64,000 nt of DNA from Nitrosospira sp. Nl5. Lineage in GTDB: Bacteria > Pseudomonadota > Gammaproteobacteria > Burkholderiales > Nitrosomonadaceae. This document shows positions 1 to 9,610 of the stretch, one piece after another. A program made the translations under genes and the position numbers. The DNA is taken from assembly GCF_900102495.1 (NCBI RefSeq), contig NZ_FMVQ01000009.1, forward strand, positions 1-64,000. Reading direction: 5' to 3'. Each line of letters opens with the position of its first letter. Position 1 is the stretch's first letter. The notes under the pieces were generated by a model. The model ran no database searches. It was not told where the DNA came from and was given only the letters and a program-made list of their open reading frames with translations.

Positions 1-81
1 ATCACCCGCTACTCCAACCTGACCGACGTCATCTGGAACAACCAGAGCAAAGTCATCTTGAACAACCGGATCGTCCCCTAA
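1..81 (+). CDS. C-terminal end of an unidentified protein (cut by window start)
   Basis: Frame 1 is open from the first base to a TAA stop and encodes 26 residues ending in NNRIVP. A strong hairpin terminator follows 35 bases later, which supports this being a genuine gene end. The residues are polar and Asn-rich, without a recognisable motif. The family cannot be named from this fragment. Confidence 0.5.
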   Translation: MTRYSNLTDVIWNNQSKVILNNRIVP

Positions 82-115
82 ACGGCACATCCTGAAAGCG
101 AGAGACTGACTCGAC

Positions 116-156
116 ACAACGCCCCACCCCTTTACGGGGGTGGGGCGTTGTCTTTT
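116..156 (+). terminator. Rho-independent terminator
   Basis: A perfect 15-bp stem (ACAACGCCCCACCCC pairs with GGGGTGGGGCGTTGT) with a 6-base loop TTTACG is followed by CTTTT on the + strand. It ends the partial gene at the window start. No T-run follows on the minus strand, so it should not serve ftsK, which converges on it from the other side. Confidence 0.9.
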
Positions 157-275
157 AAGTCAAAGGGTATCACTAAGAACGGCTGGGATTGCCATCACGC
201 AAGGGGTCAAAGGGACAAAATCTCATATACAACGCAAAAGCCGGTCTTCACGGGCGATCTTATTGGGAATTGAAA

Positions 276-2573
276 TTACTCATTCCGCGCCGGAACCAGC
301 ACCTCTCGATTGCCATTGGTTTGCATGGCCGAGACGAGACCGGCGCGTTCCATCTCCTCAATCAGCCGCGCCGCACGATTATAACCAATGCGCAGATGCC
401 GCTGCACCAGCGAGATCGAGGCACGACGAGACTTGAGCACGACCGCGACTGCTTCATCGTATAAGGGATCAGCCTCGCCATTCTCCTGCCCGGCCATGCT
501 GTTGCTGTTGCTTTCGCTCGCCCCGCTTTCTTCTTCAATCGAATTCAGCACCCCATCCACATAACGCGGCTCCCCATGCTCCTTGAGGTACTCCACTACC
601 CGGTGCACTTCCTGATCAGCGACAAACGCGCCATGCACCCGTTGCGGATAGCCACTGCCGGGAGGCAGGTAAAGCATATCTCCCTGGCCCAGCAGCGCTT
701 CCGCTCCCATCTGATCGAGGATGGTGCGCGAGTCCACTTTGCTCGATACCTGAAACGCCACCCGCGTCGGAATATTGGCCTTGATAAGGCCGGTAATCAC
801 ATCCACTGAAGGCCGCTGCGTGGCGAGCAGCAAATGCACCCCTGCGGCACGGGCTTTCTGCGCGAGCCTTGCGATCAATTCCTCGACTTTCTTGCCCACC
901 ACCATCATCAAGTCCGCAAGTTCATCAATTACCACGACAATCAGCGGCATCTCCTCCAGGGGTTCCGGCGCGTCCGGTGTCAGGCTGAAGGGGTTGGTAA
1001 GCGGCGTCTCATTCTTAATCGCGTCGCGGATTTTTTGATTGTAACCACCAAGATTGCGTACCCCCAGCGAGGACATCAACTTATAACGCCGCTCCATTTC
1101 CGCCACGCACCAGCGCAGTGCGCTCGCGGCCTGCCGCATGTCCGTCACGACCGGCGCCAGCAGATGCGGAATGCCTTCATACACCGACAATTCAAGCATT
1201 TTCGGATCCACCAGAATCAGGCGCACTTGTTCAGGCGTAGCTTTGTAGATGAGACTCAGGATCATGGCATTGATTGCCACCGACTTGCCTGATCCTGTCG
1301 TCCCTGCCACCAGTACATGCGGCATTCTTCCCAGGTCGGCTACCACCGGATGTCCGCCGATGTCCTTGCCTAGCGCAATGGTCAGCGGTGACGCCATGTC
1401 GGCATAAGCTTGCGAACTAAGGATTTCAGACAGGCGTACCACCTGCCGTTTGGGATTGGGAATTTCCAGCCCCATGCTGGTCTTGCCGGGAATGGTTTCC
1501 ACCACGCGTATGCTCACGACCGATAGCGATCGTGCCAGGTCTTTCACCAGATTAAGAATCTGGTTGCCCTTTACGCCTACGGCAGGCTCGATTTCGTAGC
1601 GGGTAATGACCGGACCGGGATATGCCGCCACCACCTTGACTTCCACTCCAAAATCGATCAGTTTGCGCTCGATCAGGCGGGACGTGAATTCAAGCGTGTC
1701 CATCGACAACATTTCCACGTCCTTCGCCGGCTCGTCCAGCAAATGCAATGGCGGCAAGGGTGAATCAGGCAAATCGACGAATAGTGGCGTCTGCTTCTCT
1801 TTGGTTACGCGCGGCGACTTGAGAATGACGGTGGCTGGCGGTTCGATATGCAAAGGCGGATTTTCTTCGAAACGCTTTTTCCCGATCTCAACCAGTTCAT
1901 CACGTTTAATTGCCAAAACCGCCCCTGCTCGCCGATCCTGCCAATCTTCCCAGCTGCGCCTGGCAAACACCAGACTCCCCTCGATCATCGACCCCAGCTT
2001 CTCGACAAAGCGCAGCCACGACAGACCGGTGAACAAGCTGAAACCGATTGCCATCAATATCAGCAGCGTCAAAGTTGCGCCGGTAAAACCCAGCATCTGC
2101 GACAGATTTTCGCTGAGTATCTTACCCAGCACCCCTCCCGGGGCCTGTGGCAGCATCATTTTGAGCGTATACAACCGCAGCGCTTCAAACCCGCTGCTCG
2201 CAACCAGCAATACCAGGAAACCAACGGCCGATACGAACAACGGGCGGCGATCGAATATGCCTCCTTCGATGCGGTGGTAAGTCCATGACACCAGATAGAG
2301 GAAAAACAGCATCCACCACCATGCGGAAATACCAAATAAATACAGCAGCAAGTCCGCCAGCCACGCACCCGCAATCCCCCCGGGATTGCGTGGCGGACTG
2401 TCCCCGCTGTGCGTCCAGCCAGGATCGGCACGATCGTAGCCATAAAATATCAGCACCAGATAAAGCACCACGCCTAATAGCGCCAGTCCGCCGGATTCGC
2501 GCAATAGCCTCACGATCCTGGTCGGCAGCGGGTTGGAGCTTTTTTTGGCCATTGGCTTGTTGACAAAGCTCAT
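276..2573 (-). CDS. ftsK: DNA translocase FtsK
   Basis: Septum-anchored, ATP-driven DNA pump that clears chromosome termini from the closing septum and activates XerCD recombination at dif. The 765 residues show several hydrophobic helices in the first ~190 positions (FtsK 4TM region), a short linker, and a RecA-like motor with Walker [10 protein letters not shown] at 423-431 and an acidic Walker B segment ([12 protein letters not shown]) near 545. The last ~65 residues form the winged-helix gamma domain that reads KOPS. The linker is short, so this resembles compact FtsK/SpoIIIE forms rather than the long E. coli protein. The ATG used is the first in frame; Met8 (MAKKSS) is an equally possible start, and neither has a clear Shine-Dalgarno. 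Confidence 0.97.
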   Translation of the reverse strand: MSFVNKPMAKKSSNPLPTRIVRLLRESGGLALLGVVLYLVLIFYGYDRADPGWTHSGDSPPRNPGGIAGAWLADLLLYLFGISAWWWMLFFLYLVSWTYHRIEGGIFDRRPLFVSAVGFLVLLVASSGFEALRLYTLKMMLPQAPGGVLGKILSENLSQMLGFTGATLTLLILMAIGFSLFTGLSWLRFVEKLGSMIEGSLVFARRSWEDWQDRRAGAVLAIKRDELVEIGKKRFEENPPLHIEPPATVILKSPRVTKEKQTPLFVDLPDSPLPPLHLLDEPAKDVEMLSMDTLEFTSRLIERKLIDFGVEVKVVAAYPGPVITRYEIEPAVGVKGNQILNLVKDLARSLSVVSIRVVETIPGKTSMGLEIPNPKRQVVRLSEILSSQAYADMASPLTIALGKDIGGHPVVADLGRMPHVLVAGTTGSGKSVAINAMILSLIYKATPEQVRLILVDPKMLELSVYEGIPHLLAPVVTDMRQAASALRWCVAEMERRYKLMSSLGVRNLGGYNQKIRDAIKNETPLTNPFSLTPDAPEPLEEMPLIVVVIDELADLMMVVGKKVEELIARLAQKARAAGVHLLLATQRPSVDVITGLIKANIPTRVAFQVSSKVDSRTILDQMGAEALLGQGDMLYLPPGSGYPQRVHGAFVADQEVHRVVEYLKEHGEPRYVDGVLNSIEEESGASESNSNSMAGQENGEADPLYDEAVAVVLKSRRASISLVQRHLRIGYNRAARLIEEMERAGLVSAMQTNGNREVLVPARNE

Positions 2574-2776
2574 GGATAGTATCGGGAGAATAGGAAAAAG
2601 CGGTAAGCCGGATTATATAGAGTTAAAGCGGGGGTAAAAAGCAAAACTCCCCTGCGGGCAACCTTGGCAGCTATCGGATACGAAGTTTGCGGATGATTGG
2701 AAAAATCGCGCCCCATCAATGCGAGTACGAATGAAATTCCATTACTTGCGGGCAAATACAATCACCTGCCCGGCCA

Positions 2777-4078
2777 TCAACGAAGTTTTTCGTCCAGGAT
2801 TTCGATCCAATGATCAACTGGCAACGATGTACCGCTTCGCACGTGCATGAGGCAACCGATGTTGGCGGTAGCGATTCGGGCAGGGCGACCGGATTCCAGC
2901 GCCGCGACTTTATTTTCCAATAGCTGCTGCGACAGTTCCGGCTGAAGGATGGAGTAGGTTCCCGCCGAACCGCAGCAAAGATGCGCGTCCGGCACAACAG
3001 TCAGCTCAAAACCCGCGGCAATCAGAATTTTCTCGGCTACGCCACGAATCCGCATCCCGTGCTGCAGAGTACAGGGGGAATGGAACGCGAGTTTTGTTTT
3101 ATTTGCGTCGAATGGCGACCTGTCGAGAAGAGGACCCAGTATCGCGGCTTCCGCTTCGAGAACTTCGCTGATATCTTTCGTTAATTCCGAAATACGTGCC
3201 GCTTTTTCCGCATAGGCCGCATCATGGCGCAACAAATGGCCGTATTCCTTCACAGTTACGCCGCAACCACTGGCGGTCATGACGATGGCTTCCACCCCTT
3301 CCGCTCCTTCCATCGCTTTCCTTCCTTCTGTGGTCTCCGGCACCTTTCCAACATATGGCCACCAGGCATCCACATTGCGGCGCATGTAATCCAATCCTTC
3401 CTGATGGGCATTGAGATGGTACGAAACCGCACCGCAGCAACCTGCATTTTCCGCTCTGATAAGGGATATACCGATTTTATCCAGTACGCGCGCGGCGGCG
3501 GCATTGGTATTGGGCGCAAGCGCCGGTTGCACGCAGCCATCAAGGACGAGCATCTTGCGGGTGTGGCGCGCCGAGGGCCATGCTTCCGTGGATTTCGTTT
3601 CCGTTATTCGTTGCGCGGGTGGCGGTATCGAGCCCTTCAGGCTGCCCCGAAGTAACGGCCGAATGCCCCGTCCCAGCTTCAGCAACGATGCGAACACACC
3701 AGGATTGGGTAACGCTTGACGCAGGGCATACCGCCTGGCGCCAGCAGTTATGCTGCGGCCTACCTTTTTTTCGACGATCCCGCGACCGATATCCACCAGT
3801 CGTCCGTAGCGCACACCAGACGGACAAACGGTCTCACAGGCGCGGCAAGTGAGGCAACGGTCGAGATGCAGTTGCGTTTTTTGCGTAACCGGTTCACCTT
3901 CCAGCACTTGCTTCATCAGGTAAATACGTCCGCGCGGACTATCCAGCTCATCCCCCAGGAGCTGGTAAGTCGGGCAAGTGGCAAGGCAGAAACCGCAATG
4001 AACGCAAGCGCGTATTATTTCCTCGGCTTCCAGTCCTTCGGGAGAATCCTTAACAAAGTCGGCGAGCTTGGTTTGCAT
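2777..4078 (-). CDS. glcF: Glycolate oxidase iron-sulfur subunit GlcF
   Basis: Electron-transfer subunit of membrane-associated glycolate dehydrogenase (GlcDEF), passing electrons from the flavin subunits toward the quinone pool. Two ferredoxin-type 4Fe-4S motifs are visible: Cys25/28/31/35 and Cys75/78/81/85. Two cysteine-rich CCG domains follow (GCCGAVSYH and LCCGSAGTY segments). Length 433 aa, slightly above the ~407 aa of E. coli GlcF. It is the last gene of the glxR-glcD-glcE-glcF cluster, starting 4 bases after the glcE stop, so it is almost certainly cotranscribed and translationally linked. Confidence 0.95.
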   Translation of the reverse strand: MQTKLADFVKDSPEGLEAEEIIRACVHCGFCLATCPTYQLLGDELDSPRGRIYLMKQVLEGEPVTQKTQLHLDRCLTCRACETVCPSGVRYGRLVDIGRGIVEKKVGRSITAGARRYALRQALPNPGVFASLLKLGRGIRPLLRGSLKGSIPPPAQRITETKSTEAWPSARHTRKMLVLDGCVQPALAPNTNAAAARVLDKIGISLIRAENAGCCGAVSYHLNAHQEGLDYMRRNVDAWWPYVGKVPETTEGRKAMEGAEGVEAIVMTASGCGVTVKEYGHLLRHDAAYAEKAARISELTKDISEVLEAEAAILGPLLDRSPFDANKTKLAFHSPCTLQHGMRIRGVAEKILIAAGFELTVVPDAHLCCGSAGTYSILQPELSQQLLENKVAALESGRPARIATANIGCLMHVRSGTSLPVDHWIEILDEKLR

Positions 4079-4082
4079 TACC

Positions 4083-5174
4083 TTATAATTCCGGATACAT
4101 CCGGCCAGGATTGAGTATTCCCATCGGGTCGAATTTTTCCTTTAAACGCTGATGAATTTTCATCACTTCCGGCGCGAGGGGATGAAAAACGGTAGCGCAT
4201 AAGTCGGGGCTGCGAAAAAGCGTGGCGTGGCCGCCAGCGTTCGCCGCTCCCCCACGCACGGCTTTCGCATCCACATCAGCATCGCTTGCATACCAGCGCA
4301 ACGCTCCACCCCACTCGATCAATTGCTTTCCAGGCAGTGATAGCGGCGGCGTAGTCGATTTTATGGATAAGCGCCAAAGAGATTTTTGAGACTGAAAAAA
4401 TGCGTGCGTCTGTTCACGCACCGATTCCCAGAAAGACACCCCTTCGACTATCTCTTCTCCGCCAAGTTTCGCATGCGCTGCACGTACCGCGGGTTCAGCC
4501 CCCGAGAGCCTGAAGGTGAGTTCATCATTGCAGAAACAGGTTGCCGAAACCGGCAGCGGTTTACCTGCCCAGAGATTCATCTTGCTGATCGCTTCGGCTT
4601 CTTTCATTGACATGCGCAGCGTCATTTCCATTGCCGGTAGCGGTAATACCTTGAGCGAAACCTCCAGCAACAAACCTAGCGTCCCCATCGAACCCGTCAT
4701 CAAACGCGAGACATCGTACCCCGCGACATTTTTCATGACCTGCCCGCCAAAACTCAAGTCATCTCCCCTGCCATCGAGCATGCGCACCCCCAGTACAAAG
4801 TCGCGCACTGCACCGGCGAATGCGCGACGGGGGCCGGACAGGCCGGTGGCGACGCAGCCGCCGAGCGTGGCGGCAGAACCGAAATGCGGTGGTTCGAACG
4901 CCAGCATCTGGTCATGCTTGCGTAATTCCATTTCCAGTTCGGTCAAGAGCGTACCGGCACGAACAGTCACCACCAGTTCAGTTGGCTCATAATCCACGAT
5001 ACCGGCGTAAGCGGTAGCATCAAGAATGCGGCAGTCCTTTTGCCCGGCTATACGGCTGCCATAGAAATCCTTGCTGCCTCCGCTTCGTATGCGTAATGGC
5101 GATTTATGTCCGGCGGCAGCGCGGATGATGTCGGCAAAATGGTCGATAATGTCGGAAGGGCGCGGATCAATCAA
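4083..5174 (-). CDS. glcE: Glycolate oxidase FAD-binding subunit GlcE
   Basis: Second flavin-binding subunit of glycolate dehydrogenase. It has an FAD-binding PCMH fold: LRIRSGGSKDFYG near the N terminus, then ELVVTVRAGT, GPRRAFAGAVRDFVLG and VMKNVAGYDVSRLM, all typical of GlcE. I chose a TTG start (363 aa) 5 bases after the glcD stop because E. coli GlcE is 350 aa. The in-frame ATG at 5246 would add 24 residues that merely re-read the 3' end of glcD out of frame. The C terminus GILNPGRMYP is the usual end of the FAD-linked oxidase family. Start choice is the main uncertainty. Confidence 0.92.
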   Translation of the reverse strand: MIDPRPSDIIDHFADIIRAAAGHKSPLRIRSGGSKDFYGSRIAGQKDCRILDATAYAGIVDYEPTELVVTVRAGTLLTELEMELRKHDQMLAFEPPHFGSAATLGGCVATGLSGPRRAFAGAVRDFVLGVRMLDGRGDDLSFGGQVMKNVAGYDVSRLMTGSMGTLGLLLEVSLKVLPLPAMEMTLRMSMKEAEAISKMNLWAGKPLPVSATCFCNDELTFRLSGAEPAVRAAHAKLGGEEIVEGVSFWESVREQTHAFFQSQKSLWRLSIKSTTPPLSLPGKQLIEWGGALRWYASDADVDAKAVRGGAANAGGHATLFRSPDLCATVFHPLAPEVMKIHQRLKEKFDPMGILNPGRMYPEL

Positions 5175-5178
5175 TCTT

Positions 5179-6633
5179 TCAAAACCTCGGCAACTCCGCA
5201 AATTTCTCTTCGCCCCGATGCACATGCATTGCGCCATGTTCGGCACAGCGGCGCAAAGTGGGAACGGCCTTTCCGGGATTCAAGAGGCCATCGGGATCAA
5301 ACGCCGCTTTTACAGCATGGAACGTTTCGAGCTCCTTTGTCTTGAATTGTGAGCACATCTGGTTAATTTTTTCGATGCCCACTCCATGCTCGCCGGTAAT
5401 GGTTCCACCAGCCTCAATGCACATTTGCAGGATTTTTGCGCCAAATTCCTCGGTTAATTCAAGCTCTCCGGGCCGGTTGGCATCGTAAAGAATCAGGGGA
5501 TGCAAATTCCCATCGCCCGCATGGAAGACATTCATGCAACGCAGCCCATATTCAGCGGAGAGCGCTTCAATACCGGACAATACGTTCGCAAGACGCTTGC
5601 GCGGAATGGTGCCGTCCATGCAGTAGTAATCGGGGGAGACGCGGCCAGCTGCCGGAAATGCGGCTTTGCGTCCGGCCCAGAATCTGAGCCGTTCGGCTTC
5701 ATCATGGGATGTCCTGATTTCGGCCGCTCCGCTCTTGTTCATGATCTCATTAATACGCTGGATTTCTTCCGCGACTTCCTCCACCGCACCGTCGGATTCG
5801 CATAATAAAATCGCGGCCGCATCAAGGTTGTAGCCCGCATGGACGTACTCTTCCACTGCGTGAGTGGTGATTTTATCCATCATTTCCATGCCTGCGGGAA
5901 TAATTCCCGCCCCGATCACATTCGCCACCGCGTCTCCCGCCTTGCGGATGTCATCAAACGCCGCCATGACCACTTGGGCTTTTTCCGGCCTGGGCGTGAG
6001 CTTTACGGTTACTTCGGTAACAACACCCAGCATGCCTTCGCTGCCCGTCATGAGCGCCAGCAGATCGTAGCCCGGGGAGTCCATGCCCTCGCCGCCGATT
6101 TCGAGAATTTTGCCATCGATGGTTACGACCCGCAGTTTGAGGATATTGTGCACGGTGAGCCCATACTTCAGGCAGTGGACGCCTCCCGAATTCTCTGCAA
6201 CGTTGCCGCCGATGGAGCAGGCAATCTGCGAAGAAGGGTCAGGAGCATAATACAGGCCATAGGGTACCGCCGCTTCGCTGATGGCAAGGTTACGCACACC
6301 CGGCTGCACGCGGGCCGTGCGTGCGGCGGGATCGACATCAAGGATGCGTTTCAATTTGGCGAGCGACAATAGAACACCCTCTGCGTGGGGCAGCGCGCCG
6401 CCGGACAAACCCGTCCCCGCGCCGCGTGCCACGACCGGAATTTTCGCCGCATGACATATCCTTAGGATCTCGGCCACCTCGTTTTCGGTTTGCGGCAGTG
6501 CCACGATCATCGGCGTTTGCCGATATGCCGATAATCCATCGCATTCATAAGGCCGCAGGTCTTCGGTCTCATGGAGCACCGCCTCGGTTGGCAGGAAAGT
6601 ACGCAGCTTGGTAACCAGTTCAAATGAATTCAT
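5179..6633 (-). CDS. glcD: Glycolate oxidase catalytic subunit GlcD
   Basis: FAD-linked dehydrogenase oxidising glycolate to glyoxylate. At 484 aa it matches the usual length. Visible features: PCMH-type FAD-binding motif VPVVARGAGTGLSGGALP around 70-87, GGNVAENSGGVHCLKYG near 145, GEHGVGIEK near 430, and the terminal DGLLNPGK motif. It lies 34 bases after glxR and just before glcE, so the four genes look like one operon. In an autotroph the likely substrate is glycolate formed from 2-phosphoglycolate by RubisCO oxygenation; that role is inferred from context. Confidence 0.96.
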   Translation of the reverse strand: MNSFELVTKLRTFLPTEAVLHETEDLRPYECDGLSAYRQTPMIVALPQTENEVAEILRICHAAKIPVVARGAGTGLSGGALPHAEGVLLSLAKLKRILDVDPAARTARVQPGVRNLAISEAAVPYGLYYAPDPSSQIACSIGGNVAENSGGVHCLKYGLTVHNILKLRVVTIDGKILEIGGEGMDSPGYDLLALMTGSEGMLGVVTEVTVKLTPRPEKAQVVMAAFDDIRKAGDAVANVIGAGIIPAGMEMMDKITTHAVEEYVHAGYNLDAAAILLCESDGAVEEVAEEIQRINEIMNKSGAAEIRTSHDEAERLRFWAGRKAAFPAAGRVSPDYYCMDGTIPRKRLANVLSGIEALSAEYGLRCMNVFHAGDGNLHPLILYDANRPGELELTEEFGAKILQMCIEAGGTITGEHGVGIEKINQMCSQFKTKELETFHAVKAAFDPDGLLNPGKAVPTLRRCAEHGAMHVHRGEEKFAELPRF

Positions 6634-6667
6634 AATTCAAAGCCCAAATTGCTCAGCTTACTTCAGT

Positions 6668-7570
6668 TTATTGGATTTCGTGATTTGCCAATTTCTCGAG
6701 GATCCGTACCACCGCTGAACTATCCTGCTTCGCGCCGCCGTGAGCGATGCATGCGTTGAATAATTCCTGAGTAGCGGCGGTGTTGGGCAAACTCACGCCC
6801 AATGCGCGCCCACCGGAAAGGGCAAGGCTTAAATCCTTCTGATGCAGGTCAATGCGAAATCCCGGCTCGAACGTCCGCTTGATCATGCGCTCACCGTGAA
6901 CCTCCAGAACGCGCGACGAGGCAAACCCGCCCATCAAGGCCTCGCGCACCTTGACTGGATCGGCGCCTGCCTTGGATGCAAACAGCAACGCCTCGCCGAC
7001 CGCCTCAATGGTGAGCGCAACAATAATCTGGTTGGCAATCTTGCAAGTCTGACCGGCGCCATTGCTCCCGATCAACGTGATGCTTTTACCCAGCAATTCG
7101 AGAACAGGTTTCACCCTTTCAAATACTGTTTTCGTGGCCCCCACCATAATGGTAAGGGTAGCGTTCTTCGCACCGATATCACCGCCCGACACGGGCGCGT
7201 CCACGTAATCACAACCCAGCTGGTTAATCCTGGCGGCAAATACTCTGGTTTCCATGGGAGAAATAGAGCTCATGTCCACTACAATCCTGCGTTCACTCGT
7301 CCCGGCATTCAAGTCAGTCCGCAAGCCATGGACCAAGCCATTCTCCCCAAACAGCACCCGTTCCACGTCCGGCGTATCGGGTAGCATGGTGAAAATAATA
7401 TCGGCGTTTTCTGCCACTTCACTGGGTGAAGAACAGGCCTTGCCACCCTGCCCAAGTAATTCTTGGGGCACACCGCTACGGGAATGCAGAAATAACGCAT
7501 GCCCGCCTTTGATAAGATTTCCGGCCATCGGCTTGCCCATGATTCCCAGGCCGATAAAACCAATATTCAT
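6668..7570 (-). CDS. glxR: 2-hydroxy-3-oxopropionate (tartronate semialdehyde) reductase
   Basis: NAD(P)-dependent 3-hydroxyacid dehydrogenase family enzyme reducing tartronate semialdehyde to D-glycerate. The dinucleotide motif GFIGLGIMGKPMAGNL is at the N terminus, the substrate motif VDAPVSGGDIGAKNATL lies near 120, and the catalytic Lys is in GAGQTCKIANQ near 170. I chose the ATG giving MNIGFIGLG (300 aa), with GAGGA 11 bases upstream; a GTG six codons earlier is also open. As first gene of the glycolate cluster it points to glycolate, glyoxylate, tartronate semialdehyde, then glycerate. Glyoxylate carboligase is not in the window. Confidence 0.9.
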   Translation of the reverse strand: MNIGFIGLGIMGKPMAGNLIKGGHALFLHSRSGVPQELLGQGGKACSSPSEVAENADIIFTMLPDTPDVERVLFGENGLVHGLRTDLNAGTSERRIVVDMSSISPMETRVFAARINQLGCDYVDAPVSGGDIGAKNATLTIMVGATKTVFERVKPVLELLGKSITLIGSNGAGQTCKIANQIIVALTIEAVGEALLFASKAGADPVKVREALMGGFASSRVLEVHGERMIKRTFEPGFRIDLHQKDLSLALSGGRALGVSLPNTAATQELFNACIAHGGAKQDSSAVVRILEKLANHEIQ

Positions 7571-7690
7571 CAGGTTTTTGTTCCTCACACTACAGTAAAT
7601 TCCTTTCGCCTATCTCGTGATCGTCCCCGGTTCTTTATCGCGGTTCCGGATTCCCATTGCAGGCGGGAGAAGTATTGTTACATAACGGGT

Positions 7691-8746
7691 TCAAATAAAT
7701 AAACCAGCTGGCGGATCGCGGGTAGATACAGGACCTGCATGATGTGCTTTAAATGCATAAAATTTATCTCCAGGTATCAGGCTAATTGCCTGGATATCCT
7801 GATAACCCGCCTCACCAAGCTGATCGATCATTTCCTCCACGCTGGGCAATCTCCCACCCGTTGCAGTGGCGGCACCCCAAAGATTTAGAACCTCTATCCC
7901 CAGGTTCCCGCCCTGGCAGCAGGTGGTCAATAGCAGAAAACCATCGGTTTTAAGGAATTTCCTGATATGCCGCAAGAGAGAGACTCTTTCCATAACTGGG
8001 AAGTAATAAATGTTGTTGTAGAGCGTTACGATATCGAAATGCTCAGCGGAAGCTTTCTCCCTGATATCGCCGGCTTCTATCCTGACGCGATCCTGCAAGC
8101 CCCATTCCTGAATGTTGCGACGGGCCATATCAGCGACATTGGGCTGCAGCTCCAATCCGAGCGCTGAAAGGGACGGGTTTCTTGTTGCGATATACTTGAT
8201 GTAAAAACCAGAGCCGCAGCCGATTTCAAGCAGGCTGACAGCCTTGGAAACAGGAAAAGTCCGATCGATGGCTTCTGTCTGGAATGCCTCCAACGCCCGG
8301 GAAGACCGGGCAATCAATTCGCCATCCTGATCTTCAAGTCCCCAGAATTCTCCATTTCGCAGCTTCCCGGGAGTGTTCGAGATCAGTTTATAATGCAGGC
8401 CCGCCACTTCCTGGACCAGGGCCAACGCGGCATCGTTTTGCGGCAATGCCAGTTTCTTTGCCAAACCCTTCAGCGTATATCCCCGGATGCTCAATTCCAG
8501 AAAATCGAGCCGAATGCCCAATTGCAGCCAAGCCTTCAATGCTTCGCGTGCCTTTGCGTTCTTACAGTAAGTTTCCGCCAGTTTCTCAAATACCACCGGT
8601 TGCTCGGATAACAGGTCGAACAAGCCGTCATCCTTGGCGGCGGCAAGGTAAGAGAGTTTGTAGAAGGGTTTAAACAAAGCATTGATGCCGACGAAGGCAG
8701 AAAGCTGATCATTTTTGAACAACTTCAAGAACGGCTTGAGAAACAT
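7691..8746 (-). CDS. Class I SAM-dependent methyltransferase
   Basis: Predicted methyltransferase of 351 aa with unknown substrate. Residues ~1-150 form an all-helical N-terminal region of the type used for dimerisation or substrate binding in O-methyltransferases. The Rossmann core begins near 170 with the SAM-binding motif LLEIGCGSGFY, followed by an acidic strand end (LGLELQPN) and a GDIRE motif. Motif IV-like VTLYNNIYYFP lies near 250. It stands alone on the minus strand, not overlapping glxR or the TetR gene, so context does not give the substrate. Confidence 0.8.
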   Translation of the reverse strand: MFLKPFLKLFKNDQLSAFVGINALFKPFYKLSYLAAAKDDGLFDLLSEQPVVFEKLAETYCKNAKAREALKAWLQLGIRLDFLELSIRGYTLKGLAKKLALPQNDAALALVQEVAGLHYKLISNTPGKLRNGEFWGLEDQDGELIARSSRALEAFQTEAIDRTFPVSKAVSLLEIGCGSGFYIKYIATRNPSLSALGLELQPNVADMARRNIQEWGLQDRVRIEAGDIREKASAEHFDIVTLYNNIYYFPVMERVSLLRHIRKFLKTDGFLLLTTCCQGGNLGIEVLNLWGAATATGGRLPSVEEMIDQLGEAGYQDIQAISLIPGDKFYAFKAHHAGPVSTRDPPAGLFI

Positions 8747-8878
8747 TATGCCCCCTTGTGTTAAATTAGAACGCGTACTCTATATAATTTATGCAGCAGT
8801 TCGGCGTGCATGCTTTTCCACCCAGCCCCCTCCGGACCGGTTGCCTCGATTTGTTGCCAGTCGGCGGGAGAGAAGTCA

Positions 8879-9508
8879 CTATTCTGTTCCCAAGCCGTGC
8901 AGAAACAGCTCAAGCATGCGATCGAATTCGGCACTCAAGTCTAGTCCCGGTATGTTCAGCCAGCGCAGTAGCGTAGCAAGGTGAAGAAATTGCAGATAAT
9001 GGGCAAGCAATGCCGCATCCTGTCCTGAGCTGAACTCACCGCTCAACTGGCCGGCTGCAATGAGGTTGGCAAATACCGTGTTCAGCCCGCTTTGCCGCTC
9101 CGGGGCATCCCGCATTCCCACTTCGCCCAGGCAGAAACGTAGATAATGGGGCAGGTAGTCGCGATGGGATACCGACCAGCCGGCGGAGTGCCGGAAGAAT
9201 TCATGCAGGCGTTCGGTGATCGTCGGCCGTGTGTCGAGTTCCGCCAGCAGCGCCGGCAACTCATCGGCAAGCTCGCGGTGGAATCGATGGCGGAGCAGCG
9301 CTTCCTTAACTGGGAAGTGTTTGTACAGCGTTGCCTTTGCCACATCCGCCGCTTCGGCGATGGCTTCCATGGTCACTGCTTCGAATCCGTGGTCGCAGAA
9401 CAGGGTCCAGGCGGTATCGGCGAGATGATCGGCGGTCTGCTGTCGCTTGCGTTCTCGCCGACTTACATTGGCTACCCTTGAGATATTGCCGGAGAACGAG
9501 ACAGACAT
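8879..9508 (-). CDS. TetR/AcrR-family transcriptional regulator
   Basis: Repressor of 209 aa. An N-terminal TetR-type helix-turn-helix spans about residues 20-65 (TMEAIAEAADVAKATLYKHF is the recognition region). The remainder is a variable helical ligand-binding domain. It diverges from a glutathione S-transferase gene over a ~100-base spacer that holds a perfect 18-bp inverted repeat, the best candidate operator. Autorepression and control of the transferase are inferred from this arrangement. The ligand is unknown. Confidence 0.9.
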   Translation of the reverse strand: MSVSFSGNISRVANVSRRERKRQQTADHLADTAWTLFCDHGFEAVTMEAIAEAADVAKATLYKHFPVKEALLRHRFHRELADELPALLAELDTRPTITERLHEFFRHSAGWSVSHRDYLPHYLRFCLGEVGMRDAPERQSGLNTVFANLIAAGQLSGEFSSGQDAALLAHYLQFLHLATLLRWLNIPGLDLSAEFDRMLELFLHGLGTE

Positions 9509-9520
9509 GGCTCATTACAA

Positions 9521-9560
9521 ATTATTAAACGATGTATATAACTATACATCGTTTAATAAT
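9521..9560. promoter_or_regulatory. Perfect 18-bp inverted repeat, probable TetR operator
   Basis: ATTATTAAACGATGTATA is followed by the 4-base spacer TAAC and then the exact reverse complement TATACATCGTTTAATAAT. It begins 12 bases upstream of the tetR start codon and ends 50 bases before the transferase ATG, so binding could block both promoters. The T-rich outer arms may also overlap promoter -10 elements. No T-run follows the stem, so a transcription terminator is less likely. Confidence 0.85.
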
Positions 9561-9610
9561 ATTGTTCAAGCTGCTTGGGAATCTATGATTTTTGCTGGAG
9601 GAGCCTCACG

